A DNA stretch of 64,000 bases from Flavobacteriales bacterium (GTDB taxonomy: Bacteria; Bacteroidota; Bacteroidia; Flavobacteriales; BACL11), in NCBI GenBank assembly GCA_028122735.1, contig JAOHSR010000001.1, positions 79,711-143,710 on the forward strand. Direction: 5' to 3'. Below, piece by piece: positions 10,021-19,799 of this stretch. Under the pieces are notes generated by a model that saw only the letters and a program-made list of their open reading frames with translations, did no database searches and was not told the DNA's origin. The position numbers and the translations under genes are program-made. Each line of letters starts with the position of its first letter. Position 1 is the first letter of the stretch.

Positions 10021-10572
10021 TTAATTTTCTATTTCAGAAACACCTCCAGAAATAATTAGCTTCATAATGTCTCTTGATGGAGTATCAATATGTGTTAGGT
10101 TTTTTCTGTCAACTAGAAAAACATTTCCTGAGAATGTTAATGAGTGTGGAATGTAGACAAGAACCTTTCCATTATCAATATTTAGACTTGAAAGATCTTC
10201 ACTTGTAATGAAGCCAAATCTTTCTATACTTGAATTGTCATAAATTTTTACCAATACTGCTTGGTCAAATCCCTTTTTGTTTCCAAAAAATGTATTCATT
10301 AAATCTTTAATAGAAGAGTAAATAGTCTTTAGTAACGGGGCTTTATCAAGAATTTTTTGGAATAGAGCATTAAATGGAGAAGCAATTAATCTTGATCCAA
10401 TCATTCCAATTACTGTAACCAGCGCAAAGAAAACAACAAGGCTTAAAATAGAGTTTTTTATTGGCAAAATATCCGCTATTTTATTTAGCGTGTATATGAC
10501 TACAAATATGGTTGCACTAATAGGAACAATGTATAAAAGTCCTTGTAAAAAGTAATTAATTATTTTTTTCAT
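10021..10572 (-). CDS. DUF502 family membrane protein
   Basis: Two TM segments and a typical DUF502 C-terminus (VLVYIPHSLTFSGNVFLVDRKNL). Confidence 0.88.
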   Translation of the reverse strand: MKKIINYFLQGLLYIVPISATIFVVIYTLNKIADILPIKNSILSLVVFFALVTVIGMIGSRLIASPFNALFQKILDKAPLLKTIYSSIKDLMNTFFGNKKGFDQAVLVKIYDNSSIERFGFITSEDLSSLNIDNGKVLVYIPHSLTFSGNVFLVDRKNLTHIDTPSRDIMKLIISGGVSEIEN

Positions 10573-10661
10573 AGTTTAAATTAAATTGAAATTAAAGATA
10601 ATATTCTTAGTAAAAATGAAGATTGATAATGCTTTTTAATTTTCAACAATAAATATTGTAA

Positions 10662-10797
10662 TTTTTAGGTATTTTTTTGTTGTTTTTGTAATTTTTTTTA
10701 AATATTTTATGTCTTTTTATGTATTTTTATGTCTTTTTATGTCTTTTTATGTCTTTTTGTGTCTTTTTGTGTTTTTTTGCGTTGTTTTAGTAATTTT
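10662..10797. repeat. 10-bp-period T-tract array (about 14 tracts, core unit gtctttttat)
   Basis: T-runs fall at nearly the same place in 14 consecutive decamers; core 10711-10780 is seven near-identical units. Confidence 0.9.
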
Positions 10798-10825
10798 ATT
10801 TATATGATTTCATTTAAAACTTGAA

Positions 10826-10871
10826 TTTTAATTAATTTTTATTGTATTTTATTGCATTTTATTGCATTTTT
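10826..10871. repeat. Second 10-bp-period T-tract array (attgcatttt units)
   Basis: Decamers attgtatttt, attgcatttt, attgcatttt at 10841-10870, flanked upstream by in-phase T-runs. Confidence 0.85.
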
Positions 10872-10992
10872 AATTGATTATTTGTGATTTTAATGTTAAA
10901 ATTGAGTTTTTCTGTTCTTTTAGATATATATAACATTAATCAAACCGTATCCTAAAGAAATGTTTAAATTTGTTTCCTTAAAAATATTTTTT

Positions 10993-12549
10993 ATGTCAAA
11001 AATCCTCAGTACTTTATATTTACTAGTCTTCTGCAGTTTATCATATTCACAATCCTTTAATGGTTTTGCGCTATACAATGCGCAAGGTGAGAATACAACA
11101 TATTTGATAGATGAGAATCTTAATATTGCCCACACTTGGACAATGTCTACAGAATGCAACTATACCGTTCTTTTAAAAGATAACGGTAATCTTGTTAGAG
11201 GAACTAAAAATAATATTCAAACAGGTGGTACTAATAACTCTTTAAATGGAGCTGCAAGCGCAGGAAGAGTTCAAGAGTTTGACCCATCTGGAAATATAGT
11301 AATGGATTTTATTTATTCTTCAAATGATGTATTATCTCATCACGATATTTGTCTTATTGGAGATAATGTATTGTTAACTGCTTGGGAAGTCAAAACATCT
11401 GCTGAGGTCAATGCCTTAGGTGGAAGTGTAACATCTGATAAATGGCCAACACATTTTGTTGAAATTTCAAGTGACGGAAATGGTGGTGGGCAAATTGTTT
11501 GGGAATGGCATATTTGGGATCACTTAATTCAGGATACAGATTCATCCAAGCCTAATTATGGTGTGATTTCAGATAATCCACAACTTATAGACATAAATAT
11601 GATAACTCAAGGAGGTGGAGGTGATTGGTTTCATGTTAATGGAGTCGATTATAATGAAGACTTAGATCAAATTGCTTTTTCTTCACGATTTGCTAGTGAA
11701 ATATATATAATAGACCATAGTACAACTACTGCTGAGGCAGCATCTCACTCAGGAGGAAACTCTGCTATGGGTGGAGATATTTTATATAGATGGGGAAATC
11801 CTTCCAACTATAACATGACTGGAAATCAAATTATTCCAGCAGCTGTACATGATGTTAGATGGATAACTGATGACGGTAGGCCTAATGGTGGTTTCTTACA
11901 GGTATTTAATAACTCAGGAGTATCCAGTAATCAATCGACTGTTGATGGAATTGAAACTCCAATAGACCCGTCAAATGCATATAATTATTACAGAGCAAAT
12001 GGCCAAGCATTTGGTCCTGTATCCTATTCAACAAGATATGTTTGTGCATACTCTGCTTCTGGTCAGTCTGCTTCTGATCGGATGTCAAATGGAAATATTT
12101 TTGTTAACGCATCTGGTGGTCAAGGTGGTGCTGGAGTAATGTATGAAGTTAATCAAAATGGTACAATTATTTTTGGGCCATATAATGCAGACACGCAAAA
12201 AGCATTTCGTTATGAGTGTGAGCATCCAGCAATTATTGCTTTAGAACCATTCATGAATTCTACTGCTACAAGTTCATGTTTTTCAACATCTGTTTCAAAT
12301 TTTGATAATCAAAATTTGTCAATCTATCCAAACCCTACTAATGGTTTTGTGAATATCGATTTTCCATTTTATAATATTGATAATGTAAAGCTTAAAATTA
12401 GAAATCAACTTGGACAAGAAATTAAGATGATTAATAGAATCACATCTTCATCTATTGATTTGGGTAATCAGCCTAATGGAATTTATCATTTTAGTATTTT
12501 TGTTGATGATGAAGAAATAGAAACGTTTAAAGTTGCACTTATAAAGTAA
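10993..12549 (+). CDS. Arylsulfotransferase (ASST)-family secreted protein with T9SS sorting domain
   Basis: Probable start at internal ATG 10993 (MSKILSTLYLLVFCSLSYSQ signal peptide; ORF opens at 10960); ASST-like HHDICLIGDNVLLTAWE, DWFHVNGVDYNEDLDQIAFSSR; C-terminal SIYPNPTNGFVNIDF... Confidence 0.8.
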   Translation: MSKILSTLYLLVFCSLSYSQSFNGFALYNAQGENTTYLIDENLNIAHTWTMSTECNYTVLLKDNGNLVRGTKNNIQTGGTNNSLNGAASAGRVQEFDPSGNIVMDFIYSSNDVLSHHDICLIGDNVLLTAWEVKTSAEVNALGGSVTSDKWPTHFVEISSDGNGGGQIVWEWHIWDHLIQDTDSSKPNYGVISDNPQLIDINMITQGGGGDWFHVNGVDYNEDLDQIAFSSRFASEIYIIDHSTTTAEAASHSGGNSAMGGDILYRWGNPSNYNMTGNQIIPAAVHDVRWITDDGRPNGGFLQVFNNSGVSSNQSTVDGIETPIDPSNAYNYYRANGQAFGPVSYSTRYVCAYSASGQSASDRMSNGNIFVNASGGQGGAGVMYEVNQNGTIIFGPYNADTQKAFRYECEHPAIIALEPFMNSTATSSCFSTSVSNFDNQNLSIYPNPTNGFVNIDFPFYNIDNVKLKIRNQLGQEIKMINRITSSSIDLGNQPNGIYHFSIFVDDEEIETFKVALIK

Positions 12550-14799
12550 ATGAAAATAAAACCAATAATTTTTATTCTATCAGCTTTACTATCATGGAAT
12601 TCTTTCTCACAGAATTTTTATGATGTTGATAACATACGTGAGATTAAATTATACTTTACACAACCCAATTGGGATCACTTATTAGACAGTTTGTATTTAG
12701 ATGGCTTGGAGGAGAGGCTGCTAGCAAGCATAGAAATTGACGGCAGTACGTATGATAGTGTTGGTGTTCGATATAAAGGGTTTAGTTCTGTCTCTATAAA
12801 CACCGTTAAAAATCCTTTCAATATTAAATTAGATTATATTGATAATAACCAGAATCATGAGGGCTTTGAAAAAATTAAATTGTCGAATGTCATTAAAGAC
12901 CCTTCTTTTTTAAGAGAGGTTCTTTCTTATGAAATTGCCAGAGATTATATTCCTAGCCCCAGAGCTAATTTTGCAAATGTTTACGTCAATGATAGCTTAT
13001 GGGGTTTATATGTAAATGTTGAAGCAGTTAATGATAAGTTTACAAACAAACATTTTTCTACGGTTAATTCCCCACTATTTAAATGTAACCCTAGTGGATT
13101 GAATCTTCAACCCTCTGGTGAAAACTCTAATCTTAGTAACACTCATGGAAATGATAGTTCCTTCTATTATGATTATTATGATTTAAAATCTGCTAATGGT
13201 TGGAACGAATTATATACTTTAATTGATAATTTAAATAACTCTTCAAACAATTTAGATAATGTATTAAATATTGACAGAGCTCTTTGGATGCATGCTTTTA
13301 ATTACACTCTAATTAATTTTGATTCTTATGTTGGTTACAGTCAGAATTATTATCTATATAAAAGTTTATCAAATCAATTTCAGCCTATACTTTGGGATTT
13401 GAATATGTCTTTTGGTGGTTTTAGATTAACCGATGCCACTCAAGCTTATTTTAATGGTTTTGATATTTCTCAGGCGCAAAGTATGGATCCCTTAGGATTT
13501 TTGACGAATAGTTTTTTATCACCGAGACCATTGATAACTAATTTGCTTGACGATAGTAGGAGACAAAGAATGTATCTAGCGCATATGAGAACTATCGTTG
13601 AAGAGCATTTTTCAAATCAAAATTATATTTCTCGAGCTCAATACCTACAGACACTTATTTCAAATGATGTTCAAAATGACCCAAATAAATTCTACTCTTA
13701 TAATGATTTCTTAGATAATCTTAATAGTCAAGTGACAATTCCAAGTTCTATTTGCCCAGGCTTATTACAGTTAATGGATGCCAGGACCACATATCTTTCA
13801 AATTACTGGTCTGGATTTGTTCAGCCTAGTATTTCAAATATTCAAACCCTCCCTAACTCTAATCAGTTCTTTGGAGGTGATTTAACTATAACTGCGCAAA
13901 TACAAGATGCGTCTTATGCAATGCTTGCGTATAGATTTGGAGAAAACATGCCTTTTGCAAATGAACAAATGTATGATGATGGTAACCATAATGACGGGGC
14001 AGCTAATGATGGACTATTTGGAGTGATAATTAATAATTGTAGTAATTCAATTGATTACTATTTATATGCAGATAATAGTGATGAGGGTGTTTTCTCACCT
14101 AAAAGAGCAGCATATGAATTTTATAATGTGAAGACTACAATAAATCAGGCAAGTCTAGTTATTAATGAGGTTATGGCGAATAATGTTTCTACTGAAATGG
14201 ATGAAACTGGAGATTATGATGACTGGATTGAATTGTATAATAATTCTTCTACACCCATTTCTACTAATGGATTATTATTTTCTGACAACCCATTAAATCT
14301 TGACAAATGGGACTTGCCAAATGTAGTTATAAATCCTAATTCTTATTTCATTATTTGGGCTGATGAAGATGGAAATACTGGAGATAATCACGCAAATTTT
14401 AAGCTTTCTAATTTAGGAGAACAGTTAATCCTTTCAAATAGTGACTCCAGTATTGTTGATGCAGAGTTTATCTATCCACAGCTTGATGATATTGCATATG
14501 GTAGATCTCCTAATGGAACTGGTAGTTTTACAATGCTTGCTCCTACTTTTAATGGTAACAATACCCCAACTGCAAATGAAAATATTTTTTCTGATAATTC
14601 TTTTTATGCTTTTCCAAATCCATTTAAGGATAATTTAAAAGTTAGTGAAAAGGATTATTATATAACTAATGCTTTAGGTCAAAAAATATATAGTTCGAAA
14701 TTTGAAACTACTATTAATACATCATCTTGGCATGAAGGGTTGTATTTCTTACATTTTTATAATTTACAATCAACAGTAAAGCTTATCAAAATAAAATAA
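12550..14799 (+). CDS. CotH kinase family protein with lamin-tail-like domain and T9SS sorting domain
   Basis: CotH motifs (KLSNVIKDPSFLREVLSYEIARDYIPSPRANFANVYVNDSLWGLYVNVEAVNDKF, LWDLNMSFGGF); LTD-like LVINEVMANN...DDWIELYNNS; C-terminal AFPNPFKDNLKVSE. Confidence 0.88.
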   Translation: MKIKPIIFILSALLSWNSFSQNFYDVDNIREIKLYFTQPNWDHLLDSLYLDGLEERLLASIEIDGSTYDSVGVRYKGFSSVSINTVKNPFNIKLDYIDNNQNHEGFEKIKLSNVIKDPSFLREVLSYEIARDYIPSPRANFANVYVNDSLWGLYVNVEAVNDKFTNKHFSTVNSPLFKCNPSGLNLQPSGENSNLSNTHGNDSSFYYDYYDLKSANGWNELYTLIDNLNNSSNNLDNVLNIDRALWMHAFNYTLINFDSYVGYSQNYYLYKSLSNQFQPILWDLNMSFGGFRLTDATQAYFNGFDISQAQSMDPLGFLTNSFLSPRPLITNLLDDSRRQRMYLAHMRTIVEEHFSNQNYISRAQYLQTLISNDVQNDPNKFYSYNDFLDNLNSQVTIPSSICPGLLQLMDARTTYLSNYWSGFVQPSISNIQTLPNSNQFFGGDLTITAQIQDASYAMLAYRFGENMPFANEQMYDDGNHNDGAANDGLFGVIINNCSNSIDYYLYADNSDEGVFSPKRAAYEFYNVKTTINQASLVINEVMANNVSTEMDETGDYDDWIELYNNSSTPISTNGLLFSDNPLNLDKWDLPNVVINPNSYFIIWADEDGNTGDNHANFKLSNLGEQLILSNSDSSIVDAEFIYPQLDDIAYGRSPNGTGSFTMLAPTFNGNNTPTANENIFSDNSFYAFPNPFKDNLKVSEKDYYITNALGQKIYSSKFETTINTSSWHEGLYFLHFYNLQSTVKLIKIK

Positions 14800-16049
14800 T
14801 GCATTTTCTGAAATACTTTCTTTTTTCTTTTTCATTTTTTGCTTTTTTTTATTCTTCTTCTCAAACTATTGTTTCATATTCAGAAGCGGACGGATTACTA
14901 AATAATTATGTAAAGTGTATAGCTGTAGACCCCAATGATAATATTTGGTTTGGAACTGCTTTTGGAGTGTCTATGTTTGATGGGATTTCATGGACAAGTT
15001 ATGATCAATCATCACACCCTTTAATGCTCTCAAATGATATTAAAGCAATTACAGCTACAACTAATGGAGATATATGGATAGGTACAGATTATGGAGTTAA
15101 TAAGTTACATTCTGGAGTAAGCGGAATGACATGGTTACCCTTTACAACAAATGATGGTTTAGCTAATAATAAGGTGACAAGTATTGATGAAGCTCCAAAT
15201 GGGGATCTTTGGTTTTCACACTCATCTTTTTCTGCCGGAGTTAGTGTTTTTGATGGAAGTAACTGGATATCATATAATTCACCAGATTTACCAATTAGTG
15301 GAGTGTGTGCAACATCTTTTAGTGATAATGGAGACATATGGTTTGCTTCACCTTTAGATGGTTTAGCTCATTTTGACGGAACTAATTTTACAAATTATTC
15401 GGCTAATGATGGTCTGCTTAGTAATTATAGCACTTCTGTTTTAATAGATAACAGCAATAATATTTGGTTAGGCTCTCAAGATGGGATGACAGTTATGAAT
15501 TCTACAGCTAATCAGTTTACTTTTCACACTATAATGTATACACTGCCTCCTCCAGATACTTTAAACCCAGTAACAGAAATTACGAAAGACTCGTGGGGAA
15601 GAATATGGACTACTATTTATGTTGGATATTTAGCAGAAGGAGGAGTAGCTTATTGGGATGGAAGTCAGTGGTTTGATTTTGATCATAGCGATGGTATTGC
15701 TGGCCCTAATGTAAAGAGTCTCGCTATTGATTCTCAGAATAATGTTTGGGTAGCAACTACTACAGGAGTTTCAAAGATTTCTGCAATAGCTAGTAGTTTA
15801 CATGAAATTAAAAATATGTCTTACCATATTTATCCCAACCCATCTTCGAATCATATCAATATTAAATTTGAAAATAATAGTATAACTGCTATCAAATTAT
15901 TTGATAATCTTGGTAAGACAGTAAAAAGCGTAGATGATATTAATAGATCATCAATCAGACTAGATATTTCTAATTTTAATAGCGGAATTTATTATTTACA
16001 AATTTTGGTAGGTAATGAATTAGTTTCTCAAAAGATTATCGTCAATTAA
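14799..16049 (+). CDS. Two-component-regulator-type beta-propeller protein with T9SS sorting domain
   Basis: Repeated NDNIWFGTAFGVSMFDG / NGDIWIGTDYGVNKL / NNIWLGSQDGMTVM blades; C-terminal HIYPNPSSNHINIKFEN; no kinase domain. Confidence 0.86.
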   Translation: MHFLKYFLFSFSFFAFFYSSSQTIVSYSEADGLLNNYVKCIAVDPNDNIWFGTAFGVSMFDGISWTSYDQSSHPLMLSNDIKAITATTNGDIWIGTDYGVNKLHSGVSGMTWLPFTTNDGLANNKVTSIDEAPNGDLWFSHSSFSAGVSVFDGSNWISYNSPDLPISGVCATSFSDNGDIWFASPLDGLAHFDGTNFTNYSANDGLLSNYSTSVLIDNSNNIWLGSQDGMTVMNSTANQFTFHTIMYTLPPPDTLNPVTEITKDSWGRIWTTIYVGYLAEGGVAYWDGSQWFDFDHSDGIAGPNVKSLAIDSQNNVWVATTTGVSKISAIASSLHEIKNMSYHIYPNPSSNHINIKFENNSITAIKLFDNLGKTVKSVDDINRSSIRLDISNFNSGIYYLQILVGNELVSQKIIVN

Positions 16050-16129
16050 TTTATACTTTCTTGTTAATAAGTATTATATAGCTACTAAATGCTAGGCTAC
16101 ATACTTTGTAATTTTGAATAAAAAAAGTT

Positions 16130-17125
16130 ATGCCTAGAATATCATTAATCATCTTAAGTATTTTTCTTATAAGCTCGTGTATTACTCCAAAAGTATATAA
16201 TGAACTATTAGACAAGCATGAAATTGCTAAAAAGAATCTCACTAAAAATGAAAAATTAATTCTTGAGTTAAGAGAGAATCTTGATGATAAAGAGCGTGAC
16301 ATTACTAATCTAAATGCTTTAGTTGAACAATTAAGAAAAGATTCAATAGTATTAAATAATGATTTGATTGCCTGTCAAAAAAAGTATGATGATTTAAGTA
16401 CTACTTATGATTTATTAACTTCTAAAAGTAGTAGGTATATGGCAGAGAAAGCTAAAGAAACTAAGGAACTTCTTAATCAGTTAGAAACTACTCAATCTGA
16501 ACTTTTTGCTAAAGAAGACCAGTTAAATAAATCAACATTAGAGTTAGAGGAAAAAGAAAGGAAATTATTAGATTCTCAAAATGAATTAGAGCTACGCTCT
16601 TTAAGAGTTGCGGAGCTTGAAGCTATAATTAATAGAAAAGACTCTATGGTTACTGCACTAAAACAGAAAATATCAAAAGCCCTAATTGGTTTAGAGGGGG
16701 ATGGTCTAACAATCGAACAAAGAAATGGAAAGGTATATATCTCATTAGAAGAAGATTTGTTATTTGCATCTGGGAAATATGAAATTAATCAGACAGGAAA
16801 ACAAGCTTTAGATAAATTATCCGATGCTCTATCGTATCAAAAAGACCTGGAGATTTTGGTTGAAGGTCACACAGATAGTATACCGCTAAGTGGAAGAGGT
16901 TTAGTCAAAGATAATTGGGATCTTAGTGTAATGAGAGCAACATCAGTAGTAAAAAGATTAACGTCAAATACTAATCTTGATCCAACCCAGTTAATTGCAG
17001 CAGGTAGAAGTGAGTTTGTCCCTATCTCATCAAATGAAACATCAGAGGGTAGGGGTGAAAATAGAAGAATTGAAATGATTCTTTCTCCAAACTTAGATGA
17101 CTTATTTAAGCTATTGGAAGAATAG
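16130..17125 (+). CDS. OmpA family lipoprotein with coiled coil
   Basis: Lipobox LISSC; long coiled coil; OmpA C-domain (ILVEGHTDSIPLSG...NWDLSVMRATSVV...GRSEFVPISSNETSEGRGENRRIEMILSP). Confidence 0.92.
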   Translation: MPRISLIILSIFLISSCITPKVYNELLDKHEIAKKNLTKNEKLILELRENLDDKERDITNLNALVEQLRKDSIVLNNDLIACQKKYDDLSTTYDLLTSKSSRYMAEKAKETKELLNQLETTQSELFAKEDQLNKSTLELEEKERKLLDSQNELELRSLRVAELEAIINRKDSMVTALKQKISKALIGLEGDGLTIEQRNGKVYISLEEDLLFASGKYEINQTGKQALDKLSDALSYQKDLEILVEGHTDSIPLSGRGLVKDNWDLSVMRATSVVKRLTSNTNLDPTQLIAAGRSEFVPISSNETSEGRGENRRIEMILSPNLDDLFKLLEE

Positions 17126-17130
17126 AAAAT

Positions 17131-18021
17131 ATGAAGGATAAAATCCTTATTACTGGCTATAATGGGGCTTTAGCTCAACGTCTAAGATCTTTTCTTAAAA
17201 ATGACTATGAGCTTATATATCTGACTTCAAATAAAAAATCAGCTGATAATCATTCTATTTATTATTGGGATGTTAAAAATAATTATGTTGATGAGAATGC
17301 ATTATTTGGATGTAGTCACATAATTCACTTATGTGGTTTTAATATAATGAATAGCTGGTCTAAGAAAAATAAAGAAAAAATGTATACCAGTAGAGTTGAT
17401 ACAGCAAATTTATTATTTGATAAGTGTAAGAGTTTAGGCGTAAACATAAAAACTTTTATTGGGGCATCAGCAATGGGATACTATGGTCTTGGTGTTGAAA
17501 GTGATGTTGATGAAAACAGTCCCTTAGGAGAAGATTGGTTAGCTAAATTATCATTTGATTGGGAGGCGGCTGCTAATCAATTTGAAAAGATAGGTTCAAG
17601 AATTGTTAATCTTAGGATTTCATTAATGATGGATTTGAATTCTGGATTTTTAAAGGTAACATTACTTCCAATGCGTATTGGAATTACTTCAGTTTTTCTT
17701 CCAAGTAATCTCGCTTATTCTTGGATACATATTGATGATTTATGTGGCTTTATTGCTTATGCTTTAAGAAATCAAAATATAGTTGGCCCTTTTAATATGG
17801 CATCTCCCAAAAAACAAAATCAACTTGAGGTGATTCGTGAGATTAAAAAATTTATATTTAAGAATGCTCTTATTTTTCCTATTCCTTTATTTTTAATGAA
17901 AATAATTTTAGGAGGAAGAAGTCAAGTGATTAAAGGAGGCCTTCATTTAAAAACAGATAAGTTGATTAATTCAGGATACAAGTATAAATACCCTACAATA
18001 TCAAGTTTTCTTAAAAAATAA
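17131..18021 (+). CDS. TIGR01777 family NAD-dependent epimerase/oxidoreductase
   Basis: ILITGYNGALAQRLRSFL, FIGASAMGYYG, SWIHIDDLCGFIAYAL, GPFNMASP. Confidence 0.92.
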   Translation: MKDKILITGYNGALAQRLRSFLKNDYELIYLTSNKKSADNHSIYYWDVKNNYVDENALFGCSHIIHLCGFNIMNSWSKKNKEKMYTSRVDTANLLFDKCKSLGVNIKTFIGASAMGYYGLGVESDVDENSPLGEDWLAKLSFDWEAAANQFEKIGSRIVNLRISLMMDLNSGFLKVTLLPMRIGITSVFLPSNLAYSWIHIDDLCGFIAYALRNQNIVGPFNMASPKKQNQLEVIREIKKFIFKNALIFPIPLFLMKIILGGRSQVIKGGLHLKTDKLINSGYKYKYPTISSFLKK

Positions 18022-18023
18022 AA

Positions 18024-18413
18024 ATGAAATTTATAAGTAAGGGGAGTAAGTTGTATAGCATTTTATTTAATAAATGTCCTAGATGTCACTCCGGAAAATT
18101 TTGGAAATATACCAATCCATTTAAAAATATATTTAATAAAGAAAAAGATAATATGCACTGCTCTAATTGTTCGTTGTTGTTTGAGCTAGAGGTTGGTTTT
18201 TGGTATGGTGCAATGTATGTGAGCTACGCAATTGGTGTAGCTATCATGTTATTTCTATGGGGATTGTCAAATGTTCTTTTTCCAGAAATAAATATATTCA
18301 ATCAAATATTTTTTGTTATATTTTTTATTCTTCTATTTGCTCCTTTTAATTATCATTACTCAAGATTGATATGGATTAATATATTTGTACATTATAAAAA
18401 TGAATTTTTATGA
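18024..18413 (+). CDS. DUF983 family protein
   Basis: Zinc-ribbon CPRCHSGKFWKY...CSNCSLLFELEVGFWYGAMYVSYA and TM segments. Confidence 0.92.
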   Translation: MKFISKGSKLYSILFNKCPRCHSGKFWKYTNPFKNIFNKEKDNMHCSNCSLLFELEVGFWYGAMYVSYAIGVAIMLFLWGLSNVLFPEINIFNQIFFVIFFILLFAPFNYHYSRLIWINIFVHYKNEFL

Positions 18414-18538
18414 GAAATTGGATCTTAATATTAATCGCCTTAGCAATTGTTTTTATTGGTATTACTACAAAAAAATTATTTTTTTTATTGTTTATAGTTC
18501 CGCTTTCTATGTTTTGGGATAAGAAAAAAGATGCTTAG
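18410..18538 (+). CDS. Small membrane protein (42 aa), not in ORF track
   Basis: ATGA overlap with DUF983 stop; MRNWILILIALAIVFIGITTKKLFFLLFIVPLSMFWDKKKDA; overlaps next start at 18531. Confidence 0.6.
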   Translation: MRNWILILIALAIVFIGITTKKLFFLLFIVPLSMFWDKKKDA

Positions 18539-18767
18539 AATTTATATAATTGGAATATCTATTTTGCTTATTGCTATTATAGCAAATGTTCTTGTAGATA
18601 AGATAGGGTTAAGTACTTGGTATGATTTTGGACCTAATTTTTTTAGCAATCCTTTTGACTCTATTAAAAATGTCGGGTTTTTTAGTTGCCTGTGGTTATT
18701 TGTTTTTTATCCTATTGTATTAGCTGCGGGTTATTTAATAGGAGATAAGCTATACTCATTATTTTAA
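18531..18767 (+). CDS. Small hypothetical membrane protein
   Basis: 78-aa ORF with two or three hydrophobic segments; start overlaps upstream small ORF. Confidence 0.6.
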   Translation: MLRIYIIGISILLIAIIANVLVDKIGLSTWYDFGPNFFSNPFDSIKNVGFFSCLWLFVFYPIVLAAGYLIGDKLYSLF

Positions 18768-19622
18768 TTCTACTTCTGATATTTGATAAATTTTAAGTAT
18801 GATGAGGCCAAAAACTACACCAGAGAGTAACAATATTAAACTTGAAACTCCACTAACACTAAAGGATAGACGAAGTAAAATTGTAGATATTATAAAGCCT
18901 GTATTTCTTATAATTTGAGCATATCTTTCAGTATATTGAAATGATATTAAAAGAATAAAAACATCTACTAATATTAAAATTGTAAAGAAGTCTATAAAGA
19001 AAATATAATTTAAATTTTCTAAAAATTCTTGGTTTACAAAAACTGCATAACTCCAATCATATAAATTTGACATACATAAAAATAATAATATTGGTAGTAA
19101 AGCAATACTTAGCATTTTTTTGTAGCTTATAAATCGGTTTATATTTATGGTAGGCTTTCTCTTAGGGATATTTAAAATTGTTTTTTTAAATAAGTGGATT
19201 AAATAATAAATTATAAGAATTGCCAGTAGATCATAAAGGAGTACTAAGCCTTCTTGATTTATAATTCCTTCTTCGAAATTTAACATTGGGATGTCCCCAA
19301 AAACTTTTCTGATCATTACTAATGAGATGATTTCATATTCCTTGGCAATTGAAGTTGTGAAAGATCTTGGGAAATAATAAATTAGAAGAAATGCTTCGTA
19401 GATAAGAATAAATGAGAATGGCGTGTATAAAGCGGAAATAGGATTTCTTAGTAAATTATCTAGTCCTTTTAATAAACCTATATCATAATTTAGATTCAAA
19501 TAAATTAGTGCTAAATGTAATATAAAGCCACCAACAGCAAGAAAAAGGATTAATTTTTCAAATAATTTTAAGTTGTTATCAGAAAATATATAACCGTGAA
19601 GTTTATTAATTTTCAATATCAT
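18759..19622 (-). CDS. Polytopic membrane protein of unknown function
   Basis: 287-aa ORF with about 7 hydrophobic segments; last gene of a tight minus-strand cluster. Confidence 0.75.
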   Translation of the reverse strand: MILKINKLHGYIFSDNNLKLFEKLILFLAVGGFILHLALIYLNLNYDIGLLKGLDNLLRNPISALYTPFSFILIYEAFLLIYYFPRSFTTSIAKEYEIISLVMIRKVFGDIPMLNFEEGIINQEGLVLLYDLLAILIIYYLIHLFKKTILNIPKRKPTININRFISYKKMLSIALLPILLFLCMSNLYDWSYAVFVNQEFLENLNYIFFIDFFTILILVDVFILLISFQYTERYAQIIRNTGFIISTILLRLSFSVSGVSSLILLLSGVVFGLIILKIYQISEVELK

Positions 19623-19625
19623 TTC

Positions 19626-19799
19626 TTACGAATTTTTTTCTATCTCATCAACTTTAATTAAGATATCGTTAGCTTCTTTTTCTAATTTATCACTTTCTTT
19701 TCTGTTAGTTTTAGAAAGGTGGAAAGCCTGCTCTTTTTTCTTGTTATATAAATCTAATAATTTTTCTTTTTCAGATTTTCTTTTAAATAGTCCAAACAT
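19626..19799 (-). CDS. DUF6435 / Lacal_2735-like small protein (57 aa), not in ORF track
   Basis: MFGLFKRKSEKEKLLDLYNKKKEQAFHLSKTNRKESDKLANEANDILIKVDEIEKNS; family pattern MFGLFKkkSEkeKL...eAhkLSksnRk.sD. Confidence 0.75.
   Translation of the reverse strand: MFGLFKRKSEKEKLLDLYNKKKEQAFHLSKTNRKESDKLEKEANDILIKVDEIEKNS

Noticed and set aside
10661-10871. Possible CRISPR array in the repeat region
   Set aside because: Units are 10 bp without unique spacers; this is a short tandem/phased T-tract repeat
10920-11159. 79-aa minus-strand ORF upstream of the ASST gene
   Set aside because: Overlaps the signal peptide region of the ASST-like gene on the opposite strand; no domain
14799-16049. Two-component sensor kinase
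   Set aside because: Only propeller repeats and a T9SS tail are present; no TM, HisKA or HATPase region
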